Assembly: GCF_018613855.1 (NCBI RefSeq)
Contig: NZ_JAGGPK010000041.1
Span: 1 to 64,000 of the forward strand
DNA: 64,000 bases
Source of the DNA: Arthrobacter sp. ISL-30
GTDB lineage: Bacteria; Actinomycetota; Actinomycetes; Actinomycetales; Micrococcaceae
Direction: 5' to 3'
Numbering within the stretch: the stretch's first letter is position 1; each line of letters starts with the position of its first letter. Below the pieces are notes generated by a model. That model was not told the DNA's origin, did not search any database, and was given only the letters and a program-made list of their open reading frames with translations. Both the position numbers and the translations under genes were made by a program. This document shows positions 44,897 through 53,982 of the stretch, one piece after another.

Positions 44897-46175
44897 GTGA
44901 CTTGAACCGGTACAGCGCCGCGCCGTGGGCCGGCAGCCTCAGTTCCAGGGCGGGACCTGCAGGGGACGGAACATACGACGCCGGCGCTCCCGTCCAGGCC
45001 TCGCGGCCCTCCCAGCCCTCGCGCCCGCCGGCGACCCCGACGTCGGCAAGCAGCACCGCGCGCTCGAGGTCCCCCTCTCCCAGGTTGAACGCAGCCACAA
45101 AACAGTCTGCCGACGTCGTACTTTGAGCGGTCCACAGTACGAGGCCTGCGTCGCTGAGGACTTCCCGGTTCCCGGTGCTGTGCTTGAGGACGTCCAGGAG
45201 GTCGGCGTTGGTGAGGAGCTCCAGGGTCTCCGGCGGCGAGGAGGGAAGGTCGCACCCCAGCATCAGCGGCGACCTGGACATGCACCAGAGAGTCATCATG
45301 GTCCGCTGCTCGTCCAGGGTGAGCCGGCTAAGCCGCTCGGTGCCGCGCTCGGCACGCAGTGCAATGTTGCCCACGGGCAGCATGTCGGCGTCGGCCCATG
45401 AACCCGGGCGCTGATGCGGTGCCCAGCGTGCCATGCGAGTAAATTGCGCCTCGACGTCCTCCCAGATGTCCCACAGATCATCCGACACCCGCCACATCTC
45501 GGCATTGTCCCGCAGGTGATCAAGGTGCTCCAGGGACAGCGCCCGGCCCGGGGAGAGGCTCAGCGCAATGTTCCGGCCGGTCTTGTCTATGGCCTGCCGG
45601 TAAGACTCGATCTCGACATGGAAGTACGGGCCAACCATGTCGTCGGCCTTGATGAAATCCACGCCCCATTCGGCAAGAAGCGCCAGTTGGGAGTCGTAGT
45701 ACGCCTGGGCGCCGGGGTGGCTGTGGTCCAGGCCGTAGTTGTCTGGGTTCCATTCGCAGACCGACGTCGTGTCCGCGATCTGGTCTGCGGTATACGTGGT
45801 GCCGAGCACTGGAAGTTTCTCGTTAACGGCCTGCCGCGGAATGCCGCGCATGATGTGCAGTCCGAACTTGAGCCCCATGCCATGGATCTTTTCCGCGAGG
45901 GCAGTGAAGCCCTGCCCGTTCACTGCGGAGGGGAACCGGTTCCCGGCTGGAAGGTGGCGGCCGAAGCCGTCAAGGAGCAGCCGGGCGCCGGTATAAGGCC
46001 CTGCCTTCGCGGCGGGATCGTACCAATGGCTATCCAAGACGACGGTGTCCCAGCCGTGGCTGGCGAGGCGGTCGGCGATGAAGCTGGCGTTGGCCAGGAC
46101 TTCGTGTTCGGTAACGGTGAGGCCGTAACAGTCCCAGCTGTTCCAGCCCATGGGTGGGGTTTGCGCTATCAACAT
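44889..46175 (-). CDS. GH27 alpha-galactosidase / beta-L-arabinopyranosidase
   Basis: 428 residues, without signal peptide, so probably cytoplasmic. PPMGWNSWDCYG at the start is the GH27 hallmark; the nucleophile Asp is in DFIKADDM and the acid/base Asp likely in SDDLWDIWEDV. GLHIMRGIPRQAV and CEWNPDNYGL place it in the bacterial branch that includes alpha-galactosidases and beta-L-arabinopyranosidases. The C-terminal beta domain is present. An operator core ends three bases before the first ATG (46175), so either transcription is leaderless or the second ATG at 46151 is used. Confidence 0.85.
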   Translation of the reverse strand: MLIAQTPPMGWNSWDCYGLTVTEHEVLANASFIADRLASHGWDTVVLDSHWYDPAAKAGPYTGARLLLDGFGRHLPAGNRFPSAVNGQGFTALAEKIHGMGLKFGLHIMRGIPRQAVNEKLPVLGTTYTADQIADTTSVCEWNPDNYGLDHSHPGAQAYYDSQLALLAEWGVDFIKADDMVGPYFHVEIESYRQAIDKTGRNIALSLSPGRALSLEHLDHLRDNAEMWRVSDDLWDIWEDVEAQFTRMARWAPHQRPGSWADADMLPVGNIALRAERGTERLSRLTLDEQRTMMTLWCMSRSPLMLGCDLPSSPPETLELLTNADLLDVLKHSTGNREVLSDAGLVLWTAQSTTSADCFVAAFNLGEGDLERAVLLADVGVAGGREGWEGREAWTGAPASYVPSPAGPALELRLPAHGAALYRFKSPN

Positions 46176-46178
46176 TCC

Positions 46179-46193
46179 TACAACGTTATAGAA
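46179..46193. promoter_or_regulatory. LacI-type operator 1 (before GH27)
   Basis: TACAACGTTATAGAA, the same 15 bases as at 47897 and 52980. The extended form TTCTATAACGTTGTAG is nearly palindromic around AACGTT, with the central CG usual for LacI-family sites. It touches the GH27 start, so bound repressor would block initiation. Confidence 0.75.
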
Positions 46194-46321
46194 CTACCGC
46201 GCAGGAGGGAAGGGGGATGCGCGGGTAGATCTCGGCTGGCAGCGGCGGCAGGCAGCAGCCCTGGCCGCCAGCGGCGGACGATCAGCGGGGCTGGCAGCCC
46301 CTGACCGTAGGCGGGAGCCGA

Positions 46322-46759
46322 TCAGCGCGACTCCAGCAGCTCCTTGAGTCTGGCCAGATCCTTACGTGTTGCGCGTCGTATCATCGGCGCCATAACCAGG
46401 TTCGCCAGCCGCGAGAAACCGGCCGGAGTCCCGTTGTTCCGGAGGGACATGCGCGTGGCGCCGCCGTCGGCGTCGTTCCAGGTGTAGGTGGTCTGCATTG
46501 GAAACGGGCCCTGGGAAGTCCGCATGACCAGCTTCCGGCCGGGTTCGAGCTCTGTGAATTCGTAGACGTAATTCAGGGTCCGGCGGAGTAACCGGGCGGA
46601 GAACGCCAGTTGTGAGCCGACGCGGAGCGGCGGGCTGGTCTTCCAGTCGACGGACTTGATGTTCGAGTACCACTCCGGCGCGTTTTCCGGATTCCCGGCG
46701 TAGGCGGCAACCACCTCGGGCGGCTTGTTGATGACAGTGTGAACGGTGACGTCAACCAT
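46322..46759 (-). CDS. SRPBCC-family protein (polyketide cyclase-like)
   Basis: 145 residues forming one START-like domain: VDVTVHTVINKPPEVVAAYAGNPENAPEWYSNIKSVDW at the start and TRKDLARLKELLE at the end. GGGGAGAG lies upstream of the ATG at 46759. Hydrophobic-ligand binding is expected; the substrate is unknown. It sits between the GH27 and LacI genes on the same strand without an obvious part in sugar use. Confidence 0.75.
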   Translation of the reverse strand: MVDVTVHTVINKPPEVVAAYAGNPENAPEWYSNIKSVDWKTSPPLRVGSQLAFSARLLRRTLNYVYEFTELEPGRKLVMRTSQGPFPMQTTYTWNDADGGATRMSLRNNGTPAGFSRLANLVMAPMIRRATRKDLARLKELLESR

Positions 46760-46804
46760 GACTCTCCCCTATCCCTTGACGGGCTCCTAGTCCTTGCCCG
46801 GCTC

Positions 46805-47818
46805 CTAGCTCTTGCCAGGTGCCGATTCCCGGACTTTCAGTTCGAAGCCCGCCTCAATGTGAATCGCACTCTCGGAAGTCTCCGCGCCTTCGATCCTATC
46901 GATCAACAGCCCGACAGAGCGCTCCGCAATTTCATCCATGCCAGGCGCTACAGTTGTCAGCGACGGCGACGCGAAACGCGCCTCCTCGATGTCGTCGAAG
47001 CCGGCGAGCGCAACATCCTGCGGCACTTTGACGCCGCGGATGATCAACTCGTGCAAGGCACCCAGCGCGACCGCGTCGTTGAGCCCGAAGATCGCGTCGA
47101 ACTTGACGTCGCTGTCCAGGAGGTTTCCGACGGCGGCAGCCCCGGCATCGCGCCGCCATTCGCAAGGCACCACGAGGGCCGGGTCATAATCGGCCTCCGC
47201 CGCGGCGAGCGCACCACGATAGCCGGTAAGGCGGAGACCGTTGCTGCCGCCGACGTCACCGTGCGCGGCACCGAGGATGACCACTCGGCGTCGCCCCGAA
47301 GACAGCAAATGTGCGGTTACCGCGGAGGCTGCCTCCGTGTTCTTCATGGTGACCAGGTCGAAGCGCGGATCGTCGATGTGTTCGCCCAGCATCACAACGG
47401 GCTTCCTGCCGCTGTTCGCCGCGATGTCATCAGCATTCAGCGCCAGCGGAGTGAACAGGAGGCCGTCCGTCAGCTGGCGGAAGGTTCCCTTGAGGGCACT
47501 GAGTTCATTGTCCTTTCGCGCCGCGGACTGTTCCACGAGGACGCGATAGCCCCTCGCGGACGCCGCCTTCATCAGCTTTGACGCGAGTTCGGCGTAGTAC
47601 GGAGCCGCCAGGTCCGACAAGACCAGGCCGAGCATGCGCGTTTTGCCCGACCGCAGGCTGCGGGCGGTCAGGTTGGCTTCATAGCCAAGCTCGGCAATTG
47701 CGTCGAGCACTTTTTGCTTGGTGGCGGGGCGAATGAACTCGTAGTCGTTGAGCACATTGGACACTGTCTTGAGCGAGACTCCTGCGGCACGTGCGACGTC
47801 GTTCATGGTTACAGCCAT
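46805..47818 (-). CDS. LacI-family regulator of the cell-wall sugar regulon
   Basis: 337 residues. HTH VTMNDVARAAGVSLKTVSNVLNDYEFI at residues 3-29, hinge helix TARSLRSGKTRMLGLVLSDL, sensor domain with KNTEAASAVTAHLL and FGLNDAVALGALHEL. GGGGG lies before the ATG at 47818. Three identical operator cores occur around it (46179, 47897, 52980), one in its own upstream region, so it is the likely repressor of the GH27, GH43-like and GH51 genes. Confidence 0.9.
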   Translation of the reverse strand: MAVTMNDVARAAGVSLKTVSNVLNDYEFIRPATKQKVLDAIAELGYEANLTARSLRSGKTRMLGLVLSDLAAPYYAELASKLMKAASARGYRVLVEQSAARKDNELSALKGTFRQLTDGLLFTPLALNADDIAANSGRKPVVMLGEHIDDPRFDLVTMKNTEAASAVTAHLLSSGRRRVVILGAAHGDVGGSNGLRLTGYRGALAAAEADYDPALVVPCEWRRDAGAAAVGNLLDSDVKFDAIFGLNDAVALGALHELIIRGVKVPQDVALAGFDDIEEARFASPSLTTVAPGMDEIAERSVGLLIDRIEGAETSESAIHIEAGFELKVRESAPGKS

Positions 47819-47896
47819 GCGTGGCCCCCTTCTCCCGGAATATCCTCTGGATACATCGTTGCAGATTAGAGCCGGTTCCCCCTGTTCCCTAACATC

Positions 47897-47911
47897 TACA
47901 ACGTTATAGAA
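47897..47911. promoter_or_regulatory. LacI-type operator 2 (between LacI and GH43-like genes)
   Basis: TACAACGTTATAGAA in the divergent region between the lacI-type gene and the GH43-like gene. It could control both, giving autoregulation. Confidence 0.75.
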
Positions 47912-47953
47912 TCATCCCCACCATTCGTGATCACCCAGTTGCCAGGAGTCCCA

Positions 47954-48931
47954 TTGACCCCCGTATCTTCGCCGCTTTTCCGCTGCCCCGTGTTCGATGG
48001 CGCCGCCGATCCCACCGTGATCCACCGCCGAGGAACCAACGAATGGTGGATGTTCTATACGGCCCGACGGGCGACACTAGTCACGGGAGGTGTCGACTGG
48101 ATTACCGGCACGCGCATCGGGATAGCAGTGTCGGAGGATGGCGGTGCCAGCTGGAGTTATCGGGGCGTGGTGGAGGGCCTCGACCCGGATGGCTCCCCCG
48201 CCCTCAATACCCATTGGGCCCCGGAAGTCGTGTGGCATGCCGGGCAGTACCACATGTTCCTGACGTGGGCGGCGGGGGCAGCCGCCACTTGGGAGGAGCA
48301 AGTAGAACGCGGCCTGGTGCACTTTGTCAGCGACGATCTCCAGCACTGGGTGCGCGCCGGCACGGTCGACGCCGGCTCGGAGAACGTCATCGATGCGGCC
48401 TTCGCGTTGGTCGGGGACGGGAAACAAAGGCTCTGGTTCAAGGACGAGTTGGACGGAGCCACCACGTGGTCAGCTGTCAGCGAGGACATGATCCACTGGC
48501 AGCTCGAGGGACTGGTGATTCCGAAACCCCCACACGAGGGGCCCAACGTGTTCCGATTGGGCGGGTGGTACTGGATGGTGGTGGACGAGTGGCGGGGGCA
48601 GGCCGTTTACCGCTCCCCCGATGGCCTTGAATGGACGCGGCAGGAGGCGAACAACGGGCTGATCCTGGATGCCCCGGGGAGCGGCATCGACGACGCCACC
48701 TACGGTCGCCATGCCGACATCGTTACCCAGGGCGACTACGCCTACATCTTCTACTTCACCCATCCCGAATGGCAGGACACCGAAATGGCCAACGGGCTGG
48801 AAGATCCGGAGCAGGCTGTACGTGAGCAGCGCACCAGTATCCAGGCAGCCCTGTTGCACGTGGAAGGGGACACGCTCATCTGCACCCGGGACCGGGAGGC
48901 CCCAGTCAGTCTGGACCCTGCGCTGTTGTAG
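47954..48931 (+). CDS. GH43-like glycoside hydrolase
   Basis: 325 residues from a TTG at 47954, chosen because AGGAG lies five bases upstream; a GTG at 47927 is in frame. Five-bladed beta-propeller signature of clan GH-F/J: FDGAADPTVIHRRGTNEWWMFYT (blade 1 catalytic Asp), ALNTHWAPEVVWHAGQYHMFLTW, then IDAAFALVGDGKQRLWFKDE. No signal peptide, so it probably acts on imported arabinose- or galactose-containing oligosaccharides. Operator 2 lies 43 bases upstream. Confidence 0.72.
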   Translation: MTPVSSPLFRCPVFDGAADPTVIHRRGTNEWWMFYTARRATLVTGGVDWITGTRIGIAVSEDGGASWSYRGVVEGLDPDGSPALNTHWAPEVVWHAGQYHMFLTWAAGAAATWEEQVERGLVHFVSDDLQHWVRAGTVDAGSENVIDAAFALVGDGKQRLWFKDELDGATTWSAVSEDMIHWQLEGLVIPKPPHEGPNVFRLGGWYWMVVDEWRGQAVYRSPDGLEWTRQEANNGLILDAPGSGIDDATYGRHADIVTQGDYAYIFYFTHPEWQDTEMANGLEDPEQAVREQRTSIQAALLHVEGDTLICTRDREAPVSLDPALL

Positions 48932-48994
48932 GACCTGGGCGTCCTGACAACTCCGCCTGGTTCCTCGAATCTTGCCAGCCGACGGTCAGTGAGC

Positions 48995-49675
48995 TTACAG
49001 GACGCGCAATACTTCTGCGGAGCTTCGCTCACGACGCGTAAGGGCGCGAAGCACTGCGATGTCTCCGTGTCGTTCCCTGGCGACATCGAGCAGGACGTGC
49101 TCGGCCAGTTTGGCTGCGGCCGGGGGGAGTCGGGGAGTCGCGATGCCGATGCTCACGGCGAGGTCGTCGGTATGGACAAGGAGTTCAACCACCCGGGTGG
49201 CGAGGTACTGGTCGAGGGTCAGTACGAGGCCGCCAGCCACGGTGACGAGTCGGTCCTGGGACGCGTGAGCCAGGACTATACCCGCCTCGGTAACTGCCCC
49301 CTCCCAGCTCCGCAGAACCTGCTCCGCACCGGCGGCCGCCTCCGAATGGGCACGTTGCCGGACGGCGGTGTTCTGGGAGGAGGTGAGGTCCGTCGGGTCG
49401 TCGATGACGGCCAGATAGTATGCCGCCGCGGAAATCGGCTGACCAATCGGGGCCGGTTGGGAGAGGTAGGACACCACAGTGGTTACTGCCCGGACAAGGT
49501 GGGCGGTCAGGTCCCCCACGGACATTTCCGCCAGGGCGCTTCCCTGGCTCCAGAGTTCCTGGATGCGCGGCGAGGTGAGCACTGGCTCCGCGACCCGGAC
49601 TGCTTCCCAAAACCCCTCGGCCCACGACTCCGGTGAGTTCAACGGGGACGCGGAGCCCGAATGCGACTCACTCAC
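48995..49675 (-). CDS. Maleylpyruvate isomerase-family (mycothiol-dependent) protein
   Basis: 226 residues from a GTG at 49675 (open to 49702). The N-terminal helical bundle (WAEGFWEAVRVAEPVLTSPRI, AEMSVGDLTAHLVRAVTTVVSYL) and the LATRVVELLVHTDDLAVSIG segment match the DinB-like MDMPI_N fold, whose histidines bind a metal used with mycothiol. Common in actinobacteria with varied, mostly unknown, reactions. Its start overlaps the end of the damaged epimerase gene. Confidence 0.75.
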   Translation of the reverse strand: MSESHSGSASPLNSPESWAEGFWEAVRVAEPVLTSPRIQELWSQGSALAEMSVGDLTAHLVRAVTTVVSYLSQPAPIGQPISAAAYYLAVIDDPTDLTSSQNTAVRQRAHSEAAAGAEQVLRSWEGAVTEAGIVLAHASQDRLVTVAGGLVLTLDQYLATRVVELLVHTDDLAVSIGIATPRLPPAAAKLAEHVLLDVARERHGDIAVLRALTRRERSSAEVLRVL

Positions 49676-50370
49676 GGTCTTCAGGCTTGGCCAGACCGGC
49701 ATCCGCCCCGGTCACGTTGCGGTCCTGGCCGACCCTGCCGTCGGGGACGGCTTGATGCCGCAGGGCGGCGGCGACCGCCGGCAATCCTTCGCGCACACTC
49801 CGGTATCGCGGCACCCACGCTGTCTTCTCTCTCAAGGAACGATTGCTTGTCGGGTCCGTAGAAGGCACCGAACCGGAGGACGACAGTCGCGCAACCATAC
49901 TCGACCAGGCGCCGCGCCTGGTTCTCCGCCTCCCCCGCCGAAGCTGTGATGACGCTCGGACGAACCAGATGGTCCTCGAAGATCCATTCTGACCCTGCGT
50001 CGGCGTAGAGATATGCTACGGACTCCTGGATGAACCGTTCGACGCCGGCGGCAGCAGCCGCGTCCGCCAGGTTTCTTGAGCCCTCTGCGCGTATCCGGTC
50101 GTTAAGTTTCCATGCCCTGGACAGTACGGCGCGGGAGAACGGCGGAATGCTCGTCGCAAGATTTACAACTGCTTCATGTCCTGGGATCGAGCGAGCGAGT
50201 CCGGCAGGGTGGAACAGGTTTACCTCGACAGCCCGGGCTCCCGCTTGGCTGACGGCCTCGGCCTTCTCCGCCGAACGGACCAGGACCGTGACTTCATGTC
50301 CTTGCCTGAGCAGCAAGGGGACCACTCGTCGACCCACCACTCCGGTACCACCCGCAACAAAAACCCTCAT
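49668..50370 (-). pseudogene. NAD-dependent epimerase/dehydratase-like gene with internal deletion
   Basis: From the ATG at 50370: MRVFVAGGTGVVGRRVVPLLLRQGH is an extended-SDR NAD-binding start, followed by VNLATSIPP and the active-site region FIQESVAYLYAD. The frame is good to GAFYGPD, then becomes Arg/Pro-rich and loses all resemblance. In the next frame a family-like C-terminus appears: TAWVPRYRSVREGLPAVAAALR, ending at 49668. Some 80-90 residues expected between the two are missing, so a deletion with frame change has removed part of the substrate domain. Confidence 0.65.
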
Positions 50371-50470
50371 CGCCGCCACCTCGCCCAAATGCTAGGGAGT
50401 GCCCATTGCCCCCACGGTGCCGACATAGATCCCAGGTGTCAAGATCCGATGCCGGACCGGCATTCAGCGC

Positions 50471-51208
50471 CTAGACGAGAGTATTAGTCAGCGTGCCGAT
50501 TCCACCGAGGGTGATGTCAACGCGGTCACCCGGCTTCACGGCCACGAACGTGTTCGGCGCTCCCGTCATCACCACGTCACCCGGCTCGAGGGTCAGCCAC
50601 GAGGTGACGTAGACGAGGCAATCCGCAACGGATGACGGCAGATTAAAGGAGCCGGAGCGGGCCTCCACTCTCCCGTTGATGCTGACTTCTGTCGGGACGT
50701 TGTCAGGGTCCACGAGCTCGGTCTCGATCCAGGGGCCAAGCGGCGTGTAGTTGATCCCTGCCTTGCTCTGGAAGTTCTTTTCGTCATGCAGTCCCTGGTC
50801 CACGTTCGTCACATCATTGACCACGGTGTAGCCGAGCACGTGGTCCAGCACATTTTCGGCCGTCAGATTGGCGGCCCGTTTCCCGATGACGACGGCTAGT
50901 TCACCTTCGACGTTGACGGTGCCGACACCGCGGGAAGCCGTGATGCCATCACCCGGGTTGGCGATGGTGTGAACCGACTTGTGCCAGGCCTGGATCGGCA
51001 AAGGGTGGTCGTTATTCGTCAGGTTATGGGCAATGCCGAGCACCACCGCGGGACGCACCGGGGCAAGGAAGATGGCGTCTCTGGCGGCAGTTTCGGCTCC
51101 TGTGAACGAAAGCGTCTCCGCAAAAGGGTCCTCAATGTGCTGCCATGCCCCATCAGCACTCACAGCGTGCGTGGGTCCGGACATGGTTTGCAGTCGTGCG
51201 ATGCGCAT
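50471..51208 (-). CDS. Fumarylacetoacetate hydrolase-family protein
   Basis: 245 residues from the ATG at 51208 with AAGGAG upstream; the open frame to 51349 runs through a palindromic repeat and is rejected. VVLGIAHNLTNN, VEGELAVVIGKRA (metal-binding Glu residues), YTVVNDVTNVDQG, KSFQ-like KNFQSKAG and GDVVMTGAPNTF are the FAH catalytic-domain blocks. Such enzymes cleave or hydrate 2-oxo acids, for example in sugar-acid or aromatic breakdown; in this block a pentose/uronate product is plausible. Confidence 0.82.
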   Translation of the reverse strand: MRIARLQTMSGPTHAVSADGAWQHIEDPFAETLSFTGAETAARDAIFLAPVRPAVVLGIAHNLTNNDHPLPIQAWHKSVHTIANPGDGITASRGVGTVNVEGELAVVIGKRAANLTAENVLDHVLGYTVVNDVTNVDQGLHDEKNFQSKAGINYTPLGPWIETELVDPDNVPTEVSINGRVEARSGSFNLPSSVADCLVYVTSWLTLEPGDVVMTGAPNTFVAVKPGDRVDITLGGIGTLTNTLV

Positions 51209-51302
51209 GGAACTCCTTGTGATCTCGCCGTACCGCCGTTGGTGCCGACCACAAGAATCTAACACTAGCTGAACACTGTCCAACATTATGAACTCAAGGT
51301 GA

Positions 51303-51366
51303 AACTGACTCGCAGTTGTTGTCGTCAGGGGAGTGCATAACGACAACAACTGCGAGGCAGTTGGGG
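51303..51366 (-). repeat. Palindromic repeat, copy C
   Basis: Arms of 23 bases (51303-51325 and 51340-51362) match with one mismatch; the core CGCAGTTGTTGTCG is shared with copy D, and the GCAGTTGTTGTCG part with copy B. It ends in CAGTTGGG close to the 3' end of the GH51 gene and lies between that gene and the FAH gene. Confidence 0.75.
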
Positions 51367-51371
51367 GCCAC

Positions 51372-52895
51372 CTACGCGAGGTTCAGGCGGATCATCGTCC
51401 AGGAAGTGGCCGGCAGCTCAGCGGTGAGGCGACCGGCGTCGAGCTTTACGCTGCCGTTTGCCACCGGCACTACGGACGTCGAGTCGTCGGCGGTGGCCTG
51501 CCAGTACGGATCCTTGTTGCTGTAGCTGAGCGCCTCAACCACCTTGACGTTGCCCAGGGCGGCGAGCGCGACGTCGAGCGACAGGTCCTGCTCGATCGAG
51601 CGGTTCACGGCGAACACCACTGCTTCGCCCGTCTCCTCGTTGAAGGTAGCGACGGCGGACAGCGCGGCAAAGTCCTTGGTCTTCTCGCTGCTCACCAGCG
51701 GCGATTCGACGGCCAGGTTCAGCACGGTGCCGGAGGCATAGCGGGACGTCAGCGCGAACGGGTGGAAGCTGGTCTGCTTCCACGAACGCCCGCCCGGTTC
51801 GGTCATGATCGGGGCGATTACGTTAACCAGCTGCGCCAAGCTCGCGGAGTGAACGCGATCGGTGTTGCGCAGGAGCGTGATCAGGAGGTCACCGACGACG
51901 ACGGCGTCAGCCACTGTGTAACGGTCCTCGAGCAGGACGGGCGCCACAGGCCAGTCCTTGCCGCCGGGCGCCTTGGATTCGGCCCTGCTCATGTGCCAGA
52001 CGTTCCACTCGTCGAACGAGATGTTGACCTGCTTGGTCGACTTCTTGACCGACTTCACGTGGTCGATGTGCGCCACGATGTCCTTGATGAAGGCGTCCAT
52101 CCGGTGGCCTGCGGAGAGGTGCTCCTGGAGGTCGCCGAAGTCTTCGAAGTACTGGTGCGCCGAGATCAGGTCCACCACTTCGTAGCTTTCGCTGAGGACC
52201 ACGCGCTCCCATTCGCCGAAGGTGTCCATACCGGGAGATGAGCTGCCGCAGACTACCAGCTCGAGGTCGGAATCAACCATGCGCATGGCGCGGCCGGTTT
52301 CAGTGGCGAGGCGGGCGTACTCAGGTGCCTTCTTGTGGCCAATCTGCCACGGGCCGTCCATTTCGTTGCCAAGGCACCACATTTTGATGCCGTAGCCGTC
52401 CTCGGCTCCGTTCTTCCGGCGTTCGTCAGACCGTGCCGTACCGCCGTCGATGTTGCAATACTCCAAGAGGTCCACGGCCTCCTGGGTGCCGCGGGTGCCC
52501 AGGTTCACGGCCATCATCGGCTCCACACCGGCCTTGGCGGACCACTTCATGAACTCGTCCACACCCACGAGGTTGGGGTCGGTAGAGTGCCAGGCCAGGT
52601 CGAGGCGGGCCGGACGATTCTCCACCGGCCCAACGCCGTCTTCCCAGCGGTAGCCGGAGACAAAGTTGCCTCCCGGGTATCGGACAGTGGAGACGCCCAG
52701 TTCGCGGGTCAGCTCCAGGACGTCCTTGCGGAAGCCGTCCTCGTCGGCCTGCGCGTGGTCCGGTTCGAAAATGCCTGTGTAGACGCAACGGCCAAGGTGT
52801 TCCACGAAGGCGCCGAAGGTCCTGCGTCGGACGGGGCCCACGATGAAGACGGGATCGACGGTGATTTTTGCTGCGGCAGCTTCTGCATTGCCCAC
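51372..52895 (-). CDS. abfA: GH51 alpha-L-arabinofuranosidase
   Basis: 507 residues from a GTG at 52895 with AAGGA upstream. Catalytic acid/base Glu in CLGNEMDGPWQ and nucleophile Glu in SFDEWNVWH; the start FGAFVEHLGRCVYTGIFEP and VRYPGGNFVSGYRWEDGVGP are standard for GH51. No signal peptide: a cytoplasmic exo-enzyme that removes arabinofuranose from imported arabino-oligosaccharides. Operator 3 lies 85 bases upstream. Confidence 0.95.
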   Translation of the reverse strand: MGNAEAAAAKITVDPVFIVGPVRRRTFGAFVEHLGRCVYTGIFEPDHAQADEDGFRKDVLELTRELGVSTVRYPGGNFVSGYRWEDGVGPVENRPARLDLAWHSTDPNLVGVDEFMKWSAKAGVEPMMAVNLGTRGTQEAVDLLEYCNIDGGTARSDERRKNGAEDGYGIKMWCLGNEMDGPWQIGHKKAPEYARLATETGRAMRMVDSDLELVVCGSSSPGMDTFGEWERVVLSESYEVVDLISAHQYFEDFGDLQEHLSAGHRMDAFIKDIVAHIDHVKSVKKSTKQVNISFDEWNVWHMSRAESKAPGGKDWPVAPVLLEDRYTVADAVVVGDLLITLLRNTDRVHSASLAQLVNVIAPIMTEPGGRSWKQTSFHPFALTSRYASGTVLNLAVESPLVSSEKTKDFAALSAVATFNEETGEAVVFAVNRSIEQDLSLDVALAALGNVKVVEALSYSNKDPYWQATADDSTSVVPVANGSVKLDAGRLTAELPATSWTMIRLNLA

Positions 52896-52979
52896 GAAAT
52901 AAGTCCTTAGCTTGATGATGGGAAGGTAGGTGGTCTGGAACTGGGTGATCCGGGGAACCAGGTGACCCGGAACGTCTTC

Positions 52980-52994
52980 TACAACGTTATAGAA
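52980..52994. promoter_or_regulatory. LacI-type operator 3 (before GH51)
   Basis: TACAACGTTATAGAA again, here extended to the 17-base TTCTACAACGTTATAGAA-type near-palindrome, upstream of the arabinofuranosidase gene. Confidence 0.75.
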
Positions 52995-53051
52995 ACATTG
53001 TTAGCGCTGCCCCTGTGGACCGTCAAGTACTTTCCATTGGAAGGTCCGGGA

Positions 53052-53870
53052 CTACCGCTGGTCGCCCCACCAGGAAGCGCGCCAAGTCAGTTCTGCAAGG
53101 CGCGCCTGTCCGCTCACGCTCGGGTGAAAGTAGTCCAGGGTGCTCACATCGTCGGCAGAGAACTTGAAGTTGTACACCGCGTTGTTGTCCCAGCGGCAGT
53201 TGCTGTATCGCCCGCATGCCTCGGCCAGGATCTGGTTGAACGCGAGTTCACGCTGGACTACCTGCTGGCGCTGTACGTCGGTGTTGCTGCTTGAAAGCAT
53301 GGACTGGCAGGTATCGGCGGACCATTTCTGGCGTGCCAGCGGGTTGCCGTTCAACACGGTCCAGAGCTGGTAGATATCCGGAATGCTGCTCACGAATATT
53401 CGCACCCCGGGCAGCCCCTGGCGCAGAGTTGCCAGGGCTCTGTTCACACTAGCTGCGAACTCCGCCTCGGACGTCATGGTGGCAGCGGAGGAGGTGCACA
53501 GATCGTTCGCACCTATCAGGATGGTGACGTAGTCGACCTCCCGGGAAACAGCGGCGGCTGCTTGCCCCGGCAGGCTGGCGGCCCTGCCACCCGCAACGGC
53601 GTTGTTGTAGTTTCGTCCCGCAATCGCGGGGCTCAGCACCGTCAACCGTTCGTAGTGGCTGGCGATCCCGTCGTCGCGGCTGTCGCCCGTGGACCAGGAC
53701 TGGCCCTGGTAACTCCCGGGCGGGCAGCAGACGTTTGTCGCGCGGGTTATGGAGTCGCCCAGGGCCGCCATGGAAGCTGGCGGCGATGAAGCCGAAATAG
53801 GCTGCGCGGCTACAAAGGCAAACAGCAGGACCAAAGGGAGAAATAGGAAGCGGGTTGCCTTGCGCACGGT
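53052..53870 (-). CDS. Secreted SGNH/GDSL hydrolase
   Basis: 272 residues from a GTG at 53870 with GAGGAGG five bases upstream. A Sec signal (ATRFLFLPLVLLFAFVAAQPISA) is followed by the SGNH blocks: ALGDSIT (nucleophile Ser), NNAVAGG, IGANDLC (oxyanion Asn) and LDYFHPS (Asp-His). Six cysteines suggest disulfides outside the cell. It may deacetylate or de-esterify pectin or xylan, given the pectinase genes next to it; the exact ester is not shown. Confidence 0.82.
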   Translation of the reverse strand, partial: TVRKATRFLFLPLVLLFAFVAAQPISASSPPASMAALGDSITRATNVCCPPGSYQGQSWSTGDSRDDGIASHYERLTVLSPAIAGRNYNNAVAGGRAASLPGQAAAAVSREVDYVTILIGANDLCTSSAATMTSEAEFAASVNRALATLRQGLPGVRIFVSSIPDIYQLWTVLNGNPLARQKWSADTCQSMLSSSNTDVQRQQVVQRELAFNQILAEACGRYSNCRWDNNAVYNFKFSADDVSTLDYFHPSVSGQARLAELTWRASWWGDQR

Positions 53871-53982
53871 GACCTCCTCGTGGGCGGGCACCTCACCGTG
53901 TCGGCCGCCGGGGATCTCTACATTTCGACGTTACGCCCGGCTTCTTCCCCCTGTCGAGGTGGGATTTTTCGACCCCAAGTAG

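Noticed and set aside
51209..51349. Upstream extension of the FAH-family gene
   Set aside because: It is made of palindromic repeat C and promoter DNA; AAGGAG before the ATG at 51208 decides the start.
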